A stretch of DNA of 64,000 nt from Streptomyces hawaiiensis (GCF_004803895.1 NZ_CP021978.1:4588001-4652000); one strand, 5' to 3'; positions 25,582 to 34,349 are shown, counted from the stretch's first letter. The notes: generated by a model from the sequence alone, not told the origin. Numbers and translations are program-made.

Positions 25582-27645
25582 TCAGCGGCTGTGGACGCCG
25601 ACCTCGTGCAGGGAGTAGCCCCAGCCGGTGCCGCGTTCCTGCCCGTGGACGCGGACGTACCTGGCCTGGGTGCCGGCGAATCGCGCGGTGTCCAGGCCGC
25701 CGTCACCGGCCGTCGTGGAGTACACGGTCCGCCAGTTCTCGCCGTCGGCGGAGAGCTCGACCCGGTACGACTTCGCGTACGCCCGCTCCCAGTCGAGGGT
25801 GACCCGCCCCACGGTCTGTGGGGAGCCGAGGTCGATCCGGTACCACTGGTCGTCGCTCCAGTCGCTGGCCCAGCGGGTGTGGCGGTCGCCGTCGACGGCC
25901 CGGTGCGGCTGGTAGCTCGTGAACAGGCTCCACTCCGAGGAACTGGCCGACACGGACGAGCCGGCCGCGAGGTTGACGCCGGACTCGTGGCCCTCGGAGG
26001 CCGCCCAGGTGTCGAGGTAGGACTCGGCGCCCCGGAACAGGTCGTCGACCACGTCCCGGCCGCCGACGCGGCGGATGTCCTCGATCCAGTCCGGGACGAG
26101 TCCGTAGTGGGCGGCGCCGTCGGTGTTCAGGTCCCAGGTGCGCTCGCCGGTGGTCTGCCGGTCGATGACCGAGCCGCCGTCGGTGCTCTTGAACGGGTAC
26201 GTGACCTTGTTCGGCGCGTCCGCCCCGCGCGGTCCCGGCCAGCCGCCGACGCCGTTCATGTCGGTGCCGTAGCCGTAGCCCACGCCGTACTTGTCGCGCA
26301 GGGCCTCCGTGCGCTTCGCCTCCGCGATGAAGCCCTCGGAGCCGTGCATGTACTGGGCGATGAAGCCGCCGAGCCCGTAGACCCGCTCGGTCCAGTCCAG
26401 GTCCATCCAGCTGTGCGAGGAGAGCACGCCGGGGTAGGACTCCGCCTCGAAGATGTCGAGCACCCGGCCGGTGGCCTTGACGCTCATGTGGTCGATCTCG
26501 AGCATCATGCCGCGCTTCATCATGCCGCGCACGGCGTACTCGCCGAGGTCGGTGAGCCCCCGCACGTTGCACTGGGCGTCGGCGCTGTACGAGGGGACCT
26601 CCTCGCCCGCCGGGAGCTTCTCCTCGGCCGCGGGCGCCGCCGCGTTGCCGATCGGGTTGTCGGCCTGCGGGCCCGTGCACTTCTCCGTCTTCCAGTACGT
26701 GCCGGTCGACAGGAATTGCCCGACGTTGATGGCCGTCCCGAGCGTGCCCGAGTCGAAGCGCACCCCGCACAGGGCGTTGTCGAACTTGTGGCACAGGAAC
26801 ATGCTGCGCACGCCCAGCGCGTGCAGTTCGTCCAGGCCCTTGTCGATGTCCGCCCTGCTGCACTGCGCGATGTCCAGGACCTGCTTGCAGCCGAAGGGCT
26901 CGGAGGTCTCCACCCCCATGATCACCGCCAGCTTGCCCTGCTCGATGACCTCGCGGGCCTGCGCGCTGTCGGTGACGACCCGGAACCAGCCTTTGCCGGG
27001 CCCGCCGTACATCCTGTCGACGAAGGCCTGCATGTCGTAGGTCAGCTTGGCCTGCAGCCGGATGGACGTCATCTCGTCGCAGGAGCGGTCCTTGAAGAAG
27101 TAGACGGAGCAGATCACGCCGTTGGTGACGAGGTCGTTGACCAGCACCCGCTGCCCGCCGCGCCATGCCCGCTCGATCCAGGCGTAGTAGTTCTGCTGAT
27201 GGGTCAGCGAGTCGTGCGCGGGCCAGTCCTTGAAGGTGGGCCAGCCGTTCGGGTCGTGCTTGCCGTCGCCGCCGTTGGTGATGAAGTCGAAGATCGCGAG
27301 CGAGCCGTCGGGGTAGTGCTCGGGGCAGTCCCTGAGCGCGTCGGCCACGCCCTGCTCGGAGAACGGCTTTCCGCAGATCAGACGGCCGCCGAAGGCCTCG
27401 TTGGAGAAGATGTGGTCGTGCGCGTCGACGAACCCGCGCACCTCGCCCCGGGCGTTCGTGCCGGTGAAGGGCTCGCCCGTGACGTCGATCCGGGAGTCCG
27501 GCGCGGGCCGTGCGGTCGGGTCCCACCAGTCGTTCCCGGCCGCCGCACTCGGTGTGGGTCCGAGCGCGATCGACAGTACGAGCAGGAGGAGCGACACAAC
27601 GGTGACGTTCCTGCGTCGGCGGTACGGGCGTCCGGAACCGGTCAC
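25582..27645 (-). CDS. Secreted amidohydrolase-like protein with C-terminal F5/8 type C domain
   Basis: 687 residues. The GTG at 27645 (behind GAGGGA) gives a basic n-region, the hydrophobic core VVSLLLLVLSIALG and a likely AxA cleavage site (PSAAA), so the protein is exported. Metal-binding-type motifs follow: FVDAHDHIFSNEAFGG (~60-75), MLEIDHMSVKATG and LSSHSWMDLDW, as in amidohydrolase/renal-dipeptidase-like TIM barrels. The last ~140 residues (NLAAGSSVSASSSEWS through YVRVHGQERG) are a discoidin/CBM32-type beta-sandwich that may bind glycans or cell wall. The upstream TTG at 27699 is a less likely start. Substrate unknown. Confidence 0.7.
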   Translation of the reverse strand: MTGSGRPYRRRRNVTVVSLLLLVLSIALGPTPSAAAGNDWWDPTARPAPDSRIDVTGEPFTGTNARGEVRGFVDAHDHIFSNEAFGGRLICGKPFSEQGVADALRDCPEHYPDGSLAIFDFITNGGDGKHDPNGWPTFKDWPAHDSLTHQQNYYAWIERAWRGGQRVLVNDLVTNGVICSVYFFKDRSCDEMTSIRLQAKLTYDMQAFVDRMYGGPGKGWFRVVTDSAQAREVIEQGKLAVIMGVETSEPFGCKQVLDIAQCSRADIDKGLDELHALGVRSMFLCHKFDNALCGVRFDSGTLGTAINVGQFLSTGTYWKTEKCTGPQADNPIGNAAAPAAEEKLPAGEEVPSYSADAQCNVRGLTDLGEYAVRGMMKRGMMLEIDHMSVKATGRVLDIFEAESYPGVLSSHSWMDLDWTERVYGLGGFIAQYMHGSEGFIAEAKRTEALRDKYGVGYGYGTDMNGVGGWPGPRGADAPNKVTYPFKSTDGGSVIDRQTTGERTWDLNTDGAAHYGLVPDWIEDIRRVGGRDVVDDLFRGAESYLDTWAASEGHESGVNLAAGSSVSASSSEWSLFTSYQPHRAVDGDRHTRWASDWSDDQWYRIDLGSPQTVGRVTLDWERAYAKSYRVELSADGENWRTVYSTTAGDGGLDTARFAGTQARYVRVHGQERGTGWGYSLHEVGVHSR

Positions 27646-27812
27646 AGCCCACGTCCCTCGGTTGACAGGTCGCTCGGTCGTCTTGTCATGACCTCGCAAA
27701 GCGTGCGACGAGAATCGCCACTACCGCTCCATGAGTCAAGGGCCCGGGACGGCCGACCTGGTGACGGGGGGCGATTCACCCCGGGGGGTCCCGAATCGGC
27801 CGGGGCAACAAC

Positions 27813-27839
27813 AAACCCCAGGTCGTCGGCCTGGGGTTT
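27813..27839. terminator. Hairpin after the MerR-like gene; matches tRNA-linked terminators elsewhere
   Basis: AAACCCCAGG pairs with CCTGGGGTTT around a 7-nt loop. It lies 39 bp downstream of the minus-strand MerR-like stop. The hairpin and the adjoining CATGGAGCGGG are nearly the same as the block at 45153-45194 next to a tRNA-Gly 3' fragment, although no tRNA arm follows here. Confidence 0.7.
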
Positions 27840-27877
27840 CATGGAGCGGGCGGCGGGTCCTGCCGCCGTCCACCTGA

Positions 27878-28228
27878 TCAGCTCCGGCCGGGATCGGCGA
27901 CGCCGGACGCGTCGCTCGCGGCGCGGCGGTACTCGGCGTTGATGCGCTGAGCTTCCTCGAGCTGGTCCTCGAGGATGACGATGCGGCACGCGGCCTCGAT
28001 CGGGGTTCCCCTGTCGACGAGCTCACGAGCGCGCGCGGCGACCCGCAGCTGGTAGCGGGAGTACCGGCGGTGTCCGCCCTCCGAGCGCAGCGGAGTGATC
28101 AGCCGGGCTTCCCCGATGGCTCGCAGGAAGCCGGGGGTGGTGCCGAGCATCTCGGCGGCCCGGCCCATGGTGTAGGCCGGGTAGTCGTCGTCGTCCAGAC
28201 GATCGCTGAGCGGGGTATCTGCTTCCAT
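27878..28228 (-). CDS. Small MerR-type HTH protein
   Basis: 116 residues. The N-terminal MerR winged HTH is visible (YTMGRAAEMLGTTPGFLRAIGEARLITPLRSEGGHRRYSRYQL), followed by a short helical tail (AACRIVILEDQLEEAQRINAEYRRAA) in place of a ligand domain. The ATG at 28228 has GAGGTGAC upstream. In Streptomyces this gene commonly neighbours cold-shock and DEAD-box genes, as here, so a role in that response is plausible. A 28-bp piece of a second copy survives at 34573-34600. Confidence 0.8.
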   Translation of the reverse strand: MEADTPLSDRLDDDDYPAYTMGRAAEMLGTTPGFLRAIGEARLITPLRSEGGHRRYSRYQLRVAARARELVDRGTPIEAACRIVILEDQLEEAQRINAEYRRAASDASGVADPGRS

Positions 28229-28253
28229 GTCACCTCGTAGTACAACGCGTCGA

Positions 28254-28285
28254 GGGGCCCTGGTGCCGTACGGCACCAGGGCCCC
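28254..28285. repeat. Perfect 32-nt palindrome upstream of the MerR-like gene
   Basis: GGGGCCCTGGTGCCGT is followed directly by its reverse complement, so the dyad has no spacer. It starts 26 bp upstream of the minus-strand ATG at 28228, within the leader or promoter. It may be an operator, or a cruciform or terminator structure. Confidence 0.6.
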
Positions 28286-28606
28286 GAAGGAAATTCAACA
28301 CCATCTGTCGGCCCTCATGCTGCGCCGACCTTCTGTTTCCGCTACCCGGCCCGGTTACGGGAGGGGTGCGGGGATCGCGGCTGCGTGACCGGGGACCACC
28401 ATCCAATCCGGGGTCTTGCGGTACCCGGACCGAGAGCTTCCCGGACCGGGCGATCCTGATGGCGTCTGCTCCTCCGTCCTTCCTCGGGTCTCGCCTGACC
28501 ATGTCTACGAGAAGAAGACTAACTGCGACGAGCGCCAATGTCTACTCTGGCAAAGACAGATTTTGGAGCCCGGTGGGCGCAGGCATCCTGTGGCACACGA
28601 CACGAC

Positions 28607-28646
28607 GAAGAGGGCCCTGCCGACGCGCGTCGGCAGGGCCCTCTTC
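28607..28646. terminator. Perfect 20-bp-arm palindrome downstream of the DEAD-box helicase gene
   Basis: GAAGAGGGCCCTGCCGACGC is followed at once by its exact reverse complement. It lies 32 bp past the minus-strand helicase stop and should fold into a very stable terminator hairpin, active in either direction. Confidence 0.75.
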
Positions 28647-28677
28647 GGTACCCGGTGGCGGTTGACCGCCCGTTGCT

Positions 28678-30162
28678 CTACGCGGCCGAGCCGAAGCCCG
28701 TCCGCCGTTGCGCCCTGGGGCGCGCCGCCTCGCCGGCGGGGCGGCCCTGGCCGGTGGGACGGCGGCCCCGCCGGCCCCGGGACGGGGCAGACGCGCCGCG
28801 GGGACGCTCCGCGCGTGGCGCGGTGACGACGACCGGGACACCGGAGGGGGCCTGGGCACCGGTGATGCGGCTCAGCTCCGCCTCGCCGGACCGCACCTGG
28901 GCGACCTGGGGGGTGATGCCCGCCGACGTCATCAGCCGGCTCATCCCGCGACGCTGCCCCGGGGTCACCAGGGTGACCACGCTGCCGGACTCGCCGGCGC
29001 GGGCGGTACGGCCGCCGCGGTGCAGGTAGTCCTTGTGGTCGCTGGGCGGGTCCACGTTGACGACGAGGTCGAGGTTGTCGACGTGGATGCCGCGGGCGGC
29101 GACGTTGGTCGCGACCAGGACCGTCACATGGCCGCTCTTGAACTGTGCCAGGGTCCGTGTCCGCTGGGGCTGGGACTTGCCGCCGTGCAGGGCCGCGGCG
29201 CGCACACCGCTGCTCAGCAGGTGCTCGGTCAGCCGGTCCACCGCGTGCTTGGTGTCCAGGAACATGATCACCCGGCCGTCCCGGGCCGCGATCTCGGTGG
29301 TCGTCCGGTGCTTGTCCGCGTCGTGCACGTGGAGGACGTGGTGCTCCATCGTGGTGACCGCGCCCGCGGACGGGTCGACGGAGTGCACCACCGGGTCGTG
29401 CAGGTAGGTGCGGACCAGCCGGTCGACGTTGCGGTCCAGGGTGGCCGAGAACAGCATCCGCTGCCCGCCGGGGCGCACCTGGTCGAGCAGGGCGGTGACC
29501 TGCGGCATGAAGCCCATGTCGGCCATCTGGTCGGCCTCGTCGAGAACCGTGATGCCGACGCCGTCCAGGCGGCAGTCGCCCCGGTCGATGAGGTCCTTGA
29601 GCCGCCCGGGCGTGGCGACGACCACCTCGGCCCCGGCGCGCAGCGCACCGGCCTGCTTGCCGATCGACATCCCGCCGACGACGGTGGCGAGCCGCAGGCT
29701 CACGGAGCGGGCGTACGGAGTGAGCGCGTCGGTGACCTGCTGGGCGAGCTCGCGGGTGGGCACGAGGACGAGGGCGAGCGGTTGCCGCGGCTCGGCGCGC
29801 TTGCCCGCCGTACGGGCGAGCACGGCGAGGCCGAAGGCCAGGGTCTTGCCCGAGCCGGTGCGGCCGCGGCCCAGGACGTCCCGGCCGGCCAGGGAGTTCG
29901 GCAGGGTCGCCGCCTGGATCGGGAACGGCGCGGTCACGCCCGAGCGGCCCAGCGTGGTCAACAGCTGCGCGGGCAGGTCGAGGTCGGCGAACGCCTCGAC
30001 GGCGGGCAGCGAGGGTGTGACCGTCTTCGGCAGGGCGAACTCGCCCTGGGGCGCCCGGCGGCTTCCGTAGCTCGCGGAGCGGCGCGGACCACCGGAACGG
30101 CGGCCGGAGCCGTCGCCTCCTGAGAAACGGTCATGGGTACGCGAGGTGTGGGCACGCTTCAT
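28678..30162 (-). CDS. DEAD-box RNA helicase
   Basis: 494 residues. It has a basic N-terminal tail and the helicase motifs in order: Q-like region FPIQAATLPNSLAG, motif I GRGRTGSGKT, PTRELAQQV, TPGRL, motif II DEAD, motif III SAT, then the second RecA domain with TNVAARGIH and motif VI HRGGRTARAGESG. The Arg/Gly-rich C-terminus (GRRGRRPTGQGRPAGEAARP) fits RNA binding. The ATG at 30162 is preferred. It lies downstream of the cold-shock gene on the same strand, fitting RNA remodelling at low temperature. Confidence 0.9.
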   Translation of the reverse strand: MKRAHTSRTHDRFSGGDGSGRRSGGPRRSASYGSRRAPQGEFALPKTVTPSLPAVEAFADLDLPAQLLTTLGRSGVTAPFPIQAATLPNSLAGRDVLGRGRTGSGKTLAFGLAVLARTAGKRAEPRQPLALVLVPTRELAQQVTDALTPYARSVSLRLATVVGGMSIGKQAGALRAGAEVVVATPGRLKDLIDRGDCRLDGVGITVLDEADQMADMGFMPQVTALLDQVRPGGQRMLFSATLDRNVDRLVRTYLHDPVVHSVDPSAGAVTTMEHHVLHVHDADKHRTTTEIAARDGRVIMFLDTKHAVDRLTEHLLSSGVRAAALHGGKSQPQRTRTLAQFKSGHVTVLVATNVAARGIHVDNLDLVVNVDPPSDHKDYLHRGGRTARAGESGSVVTLVTPGQRRGMSRLMTSAGITPQVAQVRSGEAELSRITGAQAPSGVPVVVTAPRAERPRGASAPSRGRRGRRPTGQGRPAGEAARPRAQRRTGFGSAA

Positions 30163-30270
30163 GCGGGACCTTCCTTGATGGGCGCGTAGCAAGGAAATCC
30201 CGCAGCAGAGGAGCGGCGCAGAGAATCTCGAGACGAGCCGAAGTCGAGGCGGCCGGGTCGGACCGGCCGG

Positions 30271-30318
30271 AAAAAACAGCGAGCTGGGGCCCGCACCCCA
30301 GAGGTGCGGGCCCCAGCT
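30271..30318 (-). terminator. Rho-independent terminator of the cold-shock gene
   Basis: AGCTGGGGCCCGCACC (30282-30297) pairs perfectly with GGTGCGGGCCCCAGCT (30303-30318) around a 5-nt loop. On the minus strand it is followed by six T (30271-30276 on plus reads A6). It is one of few classic U-tract terminators in this window. Confidence 0.85.
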
Positions 30319-30342
30319 GCGAAATATGCGCGAGCGCCGATG

Positions 30343-30546
30343 TCAGGCGGGCACGATGTTCTCGGCCGTCGGGCCCTTCTGGCCCTGCGCGATGTCGAAC
30401 GACACCTTCTGGCCTTCGAGCAGCTCGCGGAAGCCCTGGGTGGCGATGTTCGAGTAGTGGGCGAAGACGTCGGCGCCGCCGCCGTCCTGCTCGATGAAGC
30501 CGAATCCCTTTTCCGCGTTGAACCACTTCACGGTGCCAGTAGCCAT
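30343..30546 (-). CDS. CspA-type cold-shock protein
   Basis: 67 residues, a full-length single cold-shock domain. It has MATGTVKWFNAEKGFGFIEQDGG with RNP1 (KGFGFI) and the RNP2-equivalent DVFAHYSNI, where most homologues have VFVHY. It binds single-stranded nucleic acid as an RNA chaperone and antiterminator. GGAG lies 7 bases before the ATG. The leader is comparatively AT-rich with a hairpin at 30574-30596, as is usual for thermally regulated csp mRNAs. It is followed by its own strong terminator and then the DEAD-box helicase. Confidence 0.95.
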   Translation of the reverse strand: MATGTVKWFNAEKGFGFIEQDGGGADVFAHYSNIATQGFRELLEGQKVSFDIAQGQKGPTAENIVPA

Positions 30547-30573
30547 TTTATTTCTCCTTCGGAGGCGGTTTCA

Positions 30574-30596
30574 GGAATTCACCGTGTGTGAATTCC
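30574..30596 (-). promoter_or_regulatory. Hairpin in the csp 5' leader
   Basis: GGAATTCAC (30574-30582) pairs with GTGAATTCC (30588-30596), a perfect 9-bp stem with a 5-nt loop, 28 bp upstream of the csp ATG. It may be part of a thermosensing or autoregulatory leader. Confidence 0.5.
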
Positions 30597-31114
30597 GTGT
30601 CGCCGTGATGATTACCCCGTAGGAAATGAACCTTCTGGCAACCACACCTGCAACTGAGATCGACAGTAGCACGGTGTGTTCGGCCCGTCGGCGTCCGGCA
30701 ATTGCACTCCGGCAGGCGTTCGAGGAATATTCGGCGGGCCCCGCTTCTATTTCTCATGTCGCGGGCACAGATATTGCCCTCCGGGGGCGCGGCTCTTCCT
30801 GCCGCACCCTGGCGTGCCGGCCCTGTGACCTCCGGCGACGGGGGATGGGCCGCTGCCACCGCCGCCGGCGGCCGGTGCGGCGGAGAATGCGCCGGAGCGT
30901 CACTCCCGCGACGAAGGTCACATCCCCCGAGCGGGCCACGCCGGACCGCAACTACGTGGGCATGTCACCGATCGGTGACAGCGTGGTGCGGGGCCCCCAA
31001 GAGCACCAAGCGGACGGGGGCAAGGAACTGGACAGCATCATCGCCGCCGACTGGCACACCTGCGCGACGGACGCCGTCCTCTTCAGCTGAACGGAGCCGG
31101 GACTCCCTTCGGAG
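30597..31114. other. csp promoter region and non-coding interval
   Basis: The csp promoter should lie within 30600-30750, where composition is less GC-rich. The rest shows only weak frames; the most protein-like, 30884-31090 (ending IIAADWHTCATDAVLFS), is not supported by a start signal or a family. Confidence 0.4.
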
Positions 31115-31840
31115 CTACCACGGCACCTCTCCCTCGTCGTCGAAGAAGCAGCCGGTCGGGCCGTCGTCGGGCAGCGTCGCGAGCCGGATCGCGACCACCG
31201 CGCCCTGCTCCGGGGTGCGGACGCCGCGGAAGCCGTTGAGGTCGGTCGCGCAGTAACCGGGGCAGGCGGCGTTGACGAGGATGTCCGTGTCGTGGAGCTC
31301 CTTGGCGTACTGGACGGTGACGGCGTTGAGGAACGACTTGGACGGCGTGTAGGCGACGGAAATCGGGCCCGTGTCGCTGCCGGGGGTGGTCTGCCGGGTG
31401 AGTGAGCCGACCCCGCTGGACATGTTCACGATCCGCGGCGACGACGAGCGGCGCAGCAACGGCAGCATGGCGTTGGTGACGCGGATGACGCCGATCACGT
31501 TGGTCTCCACGACCGTCCGCACCGTCGCCGGATCGACCGTGGTGGGCGCCTGCGGCGCACTGCCGGTGATCCCGGCGTTGTTGATCAGTACGTCGAGACG
31601 GCCGGCGCTGTCTTCTATCAGTGCGGCGGCTTCGGCCACGCTCGCGTCGTCGGTCACGTCGAGCGGTATGCCGAACGCGTCGACGCCGCCCGCCCGCAGT
31701 TTCGCCACCGCGCTCTCGCGCCGCTCCCGGTCGCGGGAGCCGACCCCGACCCTCCAGCCGAGGGCGCCCAGGCCCGCCGCGATCTCGTATCCGATGCCCT
31801 TGTTCGCGCCGGTGACCAGCGCGATCGTCTGTTCGCTCAT
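31115..31840 (-). CDS. Short-chain dehydrogenase/reductase
   Basis: 241 residues, classical SDR. The cofactor motif is LVTGANKGIGYEIA (TGxxxGxG), with NNAG at about 90, catalytic Ser in NMSSGVGSL, YTPSK (Tyr and Lys) and PGYCATDLNGF. A basic residue after the second strand (SRDRERR) suggests NADPH preference. The ATG at 31840 is divergent from a LysR gene 103 bp away with a dyad in between, the classic LysR/target layout. Substrate unknown. Confidence 0.88.
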   Translation of the reverse strand: MSEQTIALVTGANKGIGYEIAAGLGALGWRVGVGSRDRERRESAVAKLRAGGVDAFGIPLDVTDDASVAEAAALIEDSAGRLDVLINNAGITGSAPQAPTTVDPATVRTVVETNVIGVIRVTNAMLPLLRRSSSPRIVNMSSGVGSLTRQTTPGSDTGPISVAYTPSKSFLNAVTVQYAKELHDTDILVNAACPGYCATDLNGFRGVRTPEQGAVVAIRLATLPDDGPTGCFFDDEGEVPW

Positions 31841-31897
31841 GCCGTCGATCCTGTCCGGGCCGGGCGGCGGCGGGCCAACACCGATCGGGTGGGCGGC

Positions 31898-31914
31898 GAT
31901 ACCGCACCGGTATC
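31898..31914. promoter_or_regulatory. Candidate LysR operator
   Basis: GATACCG-CAC-CGGTATC is a perfect dyad in the intergenic region between the divergent SDR and LysR genes. It has the T-N11-A-like geometry expected of LysR boxes. Confidence 0.5.
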
Positions 31915-31943
31915 GATCCAGGTCGCGGAAGTACCATGACGGC

Positions 31944-32840
31944 GTGGAGACAAGGGAGTTGCGGTACTTCGTCGCGGTCGCCGAGGAGCTGCACTTCGGG
32001 AGGGCCGCCCAGCGGATCGGGATCGCGCAGCCCCCGCTGTCGAGGGCGATCGGCCGGCTCGAACGGCGCCTCCAAGCGGTGCTGCTGGAACGCAGCAGCC
32101 GCGCGGTGACCCTGACGGAGGCCGGGGCGGTGCTCCTGAGGGAGGCCCGGGCGGCGCTCGCAGCGGTCGAGGCCGCCGAACGCCGCACCCGCCGCGCGGC
32201 GCTCGCCACGGCGGGCCAGGCCGGCGTGGTCCTCGTCACGAAGGCCGGAGCGTCCAGCGAGCTGCTGGCGCGACTGCTCGACGCCTATGCCGCCGAGCCC
32301 GACGCGGTCGCCGTCGATCTGCTCCTGTGCGGAATGGGCGAGCAGGGGCCGATGCTGCGCGACGGCCGGGCCGATGTGGCGCTGCTGCACCTGCCGTTCG
32401 ACACCACGGCCGGCCTCGACACCGAGGAGCTCTGCACGGAGGGCCAGGTCGCGGTGCTCCCGGCCGGGCATCCCCTCACCGCGCGGCCCCATGTCCGTAC
32501 GGCCGACGTCACCGGCCTCCCCGACCTGCCGATGCCCCGCTGGCCCGGCCCCGACGGCACCTACCCGGCCGGGCCCGGCCCCCGAGCCCGCGACCACGCC
32601 CAGCTGCTCCAGCTGATCGCACTCGGCCGCGCCTGCTGGATCGCACCGGAGTCCTGCCGCACCCAACTGCGCGACGGTCTCGCCGCCGTGCCGGTGCTGG
32701 ACGCACCGACGGTCACCACAGTGATCGCCTGGCCACCCCACAGCCGGTCCCGGGCGGTCGCGGCGCTGGTCCGCACGGCGGCGCGGGTCGGTCCGCACGT
32801 CGCCGACCGACCCGGCCGCCGCGCCACCGCCCTCCGATAG
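31944..32840 (+). CDS. LysR-family transcriptional regulator
   Basis: 298 residues. The winged HTH reads LRYFVAVAEELHFGRAAQRIGIAQPPLSRAIGRLERRLQ. The effector domain is from ~90, with VVLVTKAGASSELL and ADVALLHLPFDT. The GTG at 31944 follows a TACCAT -10-like element by 6 bp, suggesting leaderless mRNA. Divergent from the SDR gene, which it probably controls. Confidence 0.85.
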   Translation: METRELRYFVAVAEELHFGRAAQRIGIAQPPLSRAIGRLERRLQAVLLERSSRAVTLTEAGAVLLREARAALAAVEAAERRTRRAALATAGQAGVVLVTKAGASSELLARLLDAYAAEPDAVAVDLLLCGMGEQGPMLRDGRADVALLHLPFDTTAGLDTEELCTEGQVAVLPAGHPLTARPHVRTADVTGLPDLPMPRWPGPDGTYPAGPGPRARDHAQLLQLIALGRACWIAPESCRTQLRDGLAAVPVLDAPTVTTVIAWPPHSRSRAVAALVRTAARVGPHVADRPGRRATALR

Positions 32841-32954
32841 CATGTTCGAACTCGCGATGGTCCCTCCATCGCTCTCCATCTGCCCAGCCATTCGGATGAA
32901 TCGGCCAAAAGATTGATAGCCAGAGCATCGCGGGTGTTTTCGCGAACAAGCGGC

Positions 32955-34349
32955 ATGACTTCGTGGGGCGCGTGGCGCCATCGGCGCGCGGTGCTGTGGG
33001 GCGCGGCGGTCCTGGTGGCCTGCGGATTCCTGGTCGCGCTGGAGATCGCCGCACGCCACTACGGTGAACCGGGGCCGATCACCAACCAGGTGAAGGCCCT
33101 GGTCTTTGCTCCCAAGCCGGGGCCGTTGTACGGCGGTCTGGCCTTGATGATGGTGGTGCTCGGCTGGCGGCAGCGGTTCATCGCGGCCGGCGCCGCGATC
33201 GGTATCGACGCCGTCCTCCTGCCGGTGCGACGGGCTGTCGGCGCCGACATGTCCGACGGCCATGTCTTCGGCACCGGTGCGCTCTGGGTGATGCTGGCCT
33301 TCGCGGTCATCGCCGTCACGCGCCGCACCGGCCCTGAACGCGTCCTGCTGCTGAAGGGCGTCGGGCTGGGCCTGTTGCTGGTGGCCGCCCGCAAGACCGG
33401 CGACACCTGGCTCTTCATCACGGCGAAGACCCGCCCGACGGTGCTCGACCAGTACGTGGCGACCGCCGACCACGCGCTGGGCAACCCCTCATGGCTGGCA
33501 GGCCGGATCGTCAAGGCCACCGACCCCTTCAGCAGCCATCTCCTCCAACTGGTCTACGGCCAGCTCGCGGTGGCCGCGGTGGTCGTCGCCTTCTACCAGC
33601 TGCGCAACGTGACGGCCGAGCGCCGCTTCCCGAGCCATCACCTGGTGCGCACCTTCCTGGTGATCGGCCTGCTCGGGCCGGGCATCTACATGCTCTTCCC
33701 GGTGGTCGGCCCGGTCTTCGCCTACGGCCCGGGCGCCTCCGGCACCGGCGGCGTGCAGTGGGCGGCGGCCGACCTGTGGCCGCACACGCCGCTGCCGGTC
33801 AGCACCCCGCACACGATGACGTACGACGGGATCACCCCCCGCAACTGCATGCCCAGCCTGCACACGGCGTGGGCCGTCGCGATCTTCGTCCATACCCGCC
33901 GGGCGCCGCGGATCCTGCGGTTCGCCGGCACGTTCTGGCTGATCACCACACTCGCCGCGACCCTGGGATTCGGCTACCACTACGGCGTGGATCTCGTCGC
34001 CGGCGTGGTGTTCGCCCTCACCATCGAGGCCGCCCTGCGCTCGCTCGACCGCGGCTGGGACCGGCCGGGAATCCAGCTGGTCGTGTACGGCACCACGGTC
34101 TTCATCGCGCTCTTGCTGTCGTACCGCTATCTGCCGACGGAGATGGCCGGACACCCGGAGGTGTCCGGGCCGCTTCTCATCCTGGCGATGACCTCGGTGA
34201 TCTACGGCTACGTACGCACGACCCGCAGGCCCGCCCCGCGGTTGCCGAGTCCCCGCACCCCGGTAGAGGACGCCGCGCGGGAGGACGCCTTGACCGTGGA
34301 GCACGAAGGAACCGCTCCCCCGCCCGCTCGTTCACCGGAACCTCGCTGA
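32955..34349 (+). CDS. PAP2-superfamily (inositolphosphotransferase-like) membrane protein
   Basis: 464 residues with about ten hydrophobic segments. The PAP2 signature is split as MPSLHTAWAVAIF (~305-317) and GFGYHYGVDLVAG (~345-357), with the catalytic His residues of the PAP2_3/Aur1-type family. Such enzymes move phosphate or phospho-alcohol groups on membrane lipids. The ATG at 32955 is preferred over the TTG at 32913. A hydrophilic C-terminal tail of ~50 residues is probably cytoplasmic. No operon partners. Confidence 0.8.
   Translation: MTSWGAWRHRRAVLWGAAVLVACGFLVALEIAARHYGEPGPITNQVKALVFAPKPGPLYGGLALMMVVLGWRQRFIAAGAAIGIDAVLLPVRRAVGADMSDGHVFGTGALWVMLAFAVIAVTRRTGPERVLLLKGVGLGLLLVAARKTGDTWLFITAKTRPTVLDQYVATADHALGNPSWLAGRIVKATDPFSSHLLQLVYGQLAVAAVVVAFYQLRNVTAERRFPSHHLVRTFLVIGLLGPGIYMLFPVVGPVFAYGPGASGTGGVQWAAADLWPHTPLPVSTPHTMTYDGITPRNCMPSLHTAWAVAIFVHTRRAPRILRFAGTFWLITTLAATLGFGYHYGVDLVAGVVFALTIEAALRSLDRGWDRPGIQLVVYGTTVFIALLLSYRYLPTEMAGHPEVSGPLLILAMTSVIYGYVRTTRRPAPRLPSPRTPVEDAAREDALTVEHEGTAPPPARSPEPR

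Larger units (their letters stand above)
28229..28677. other. Interval between MerR-like gene and helicase gene, with two long palindromes
   Basis: No gene is supported. It contains a perfect 32-nt palindrome at 28254-28285 and a perfect 40-nt palindrome at 28607-28646. Short frames are present in all directions but none has a credible protein composition. Confidence 0.5.

Noticed and set aside
25591..27942. 783-codon plus-strand frame across the secreted amidohydrolase gene
   Set aside because: No motifs and biased composition; the minus strand has the signal peptide, metal motifs and discoidin domain.
30626..31090. Plus-strand frame between csp and the SDR gene
   Set aside because: It overlaps the csp promoter and leader, lacks a ribosome site and has no recognisable protein pattern.
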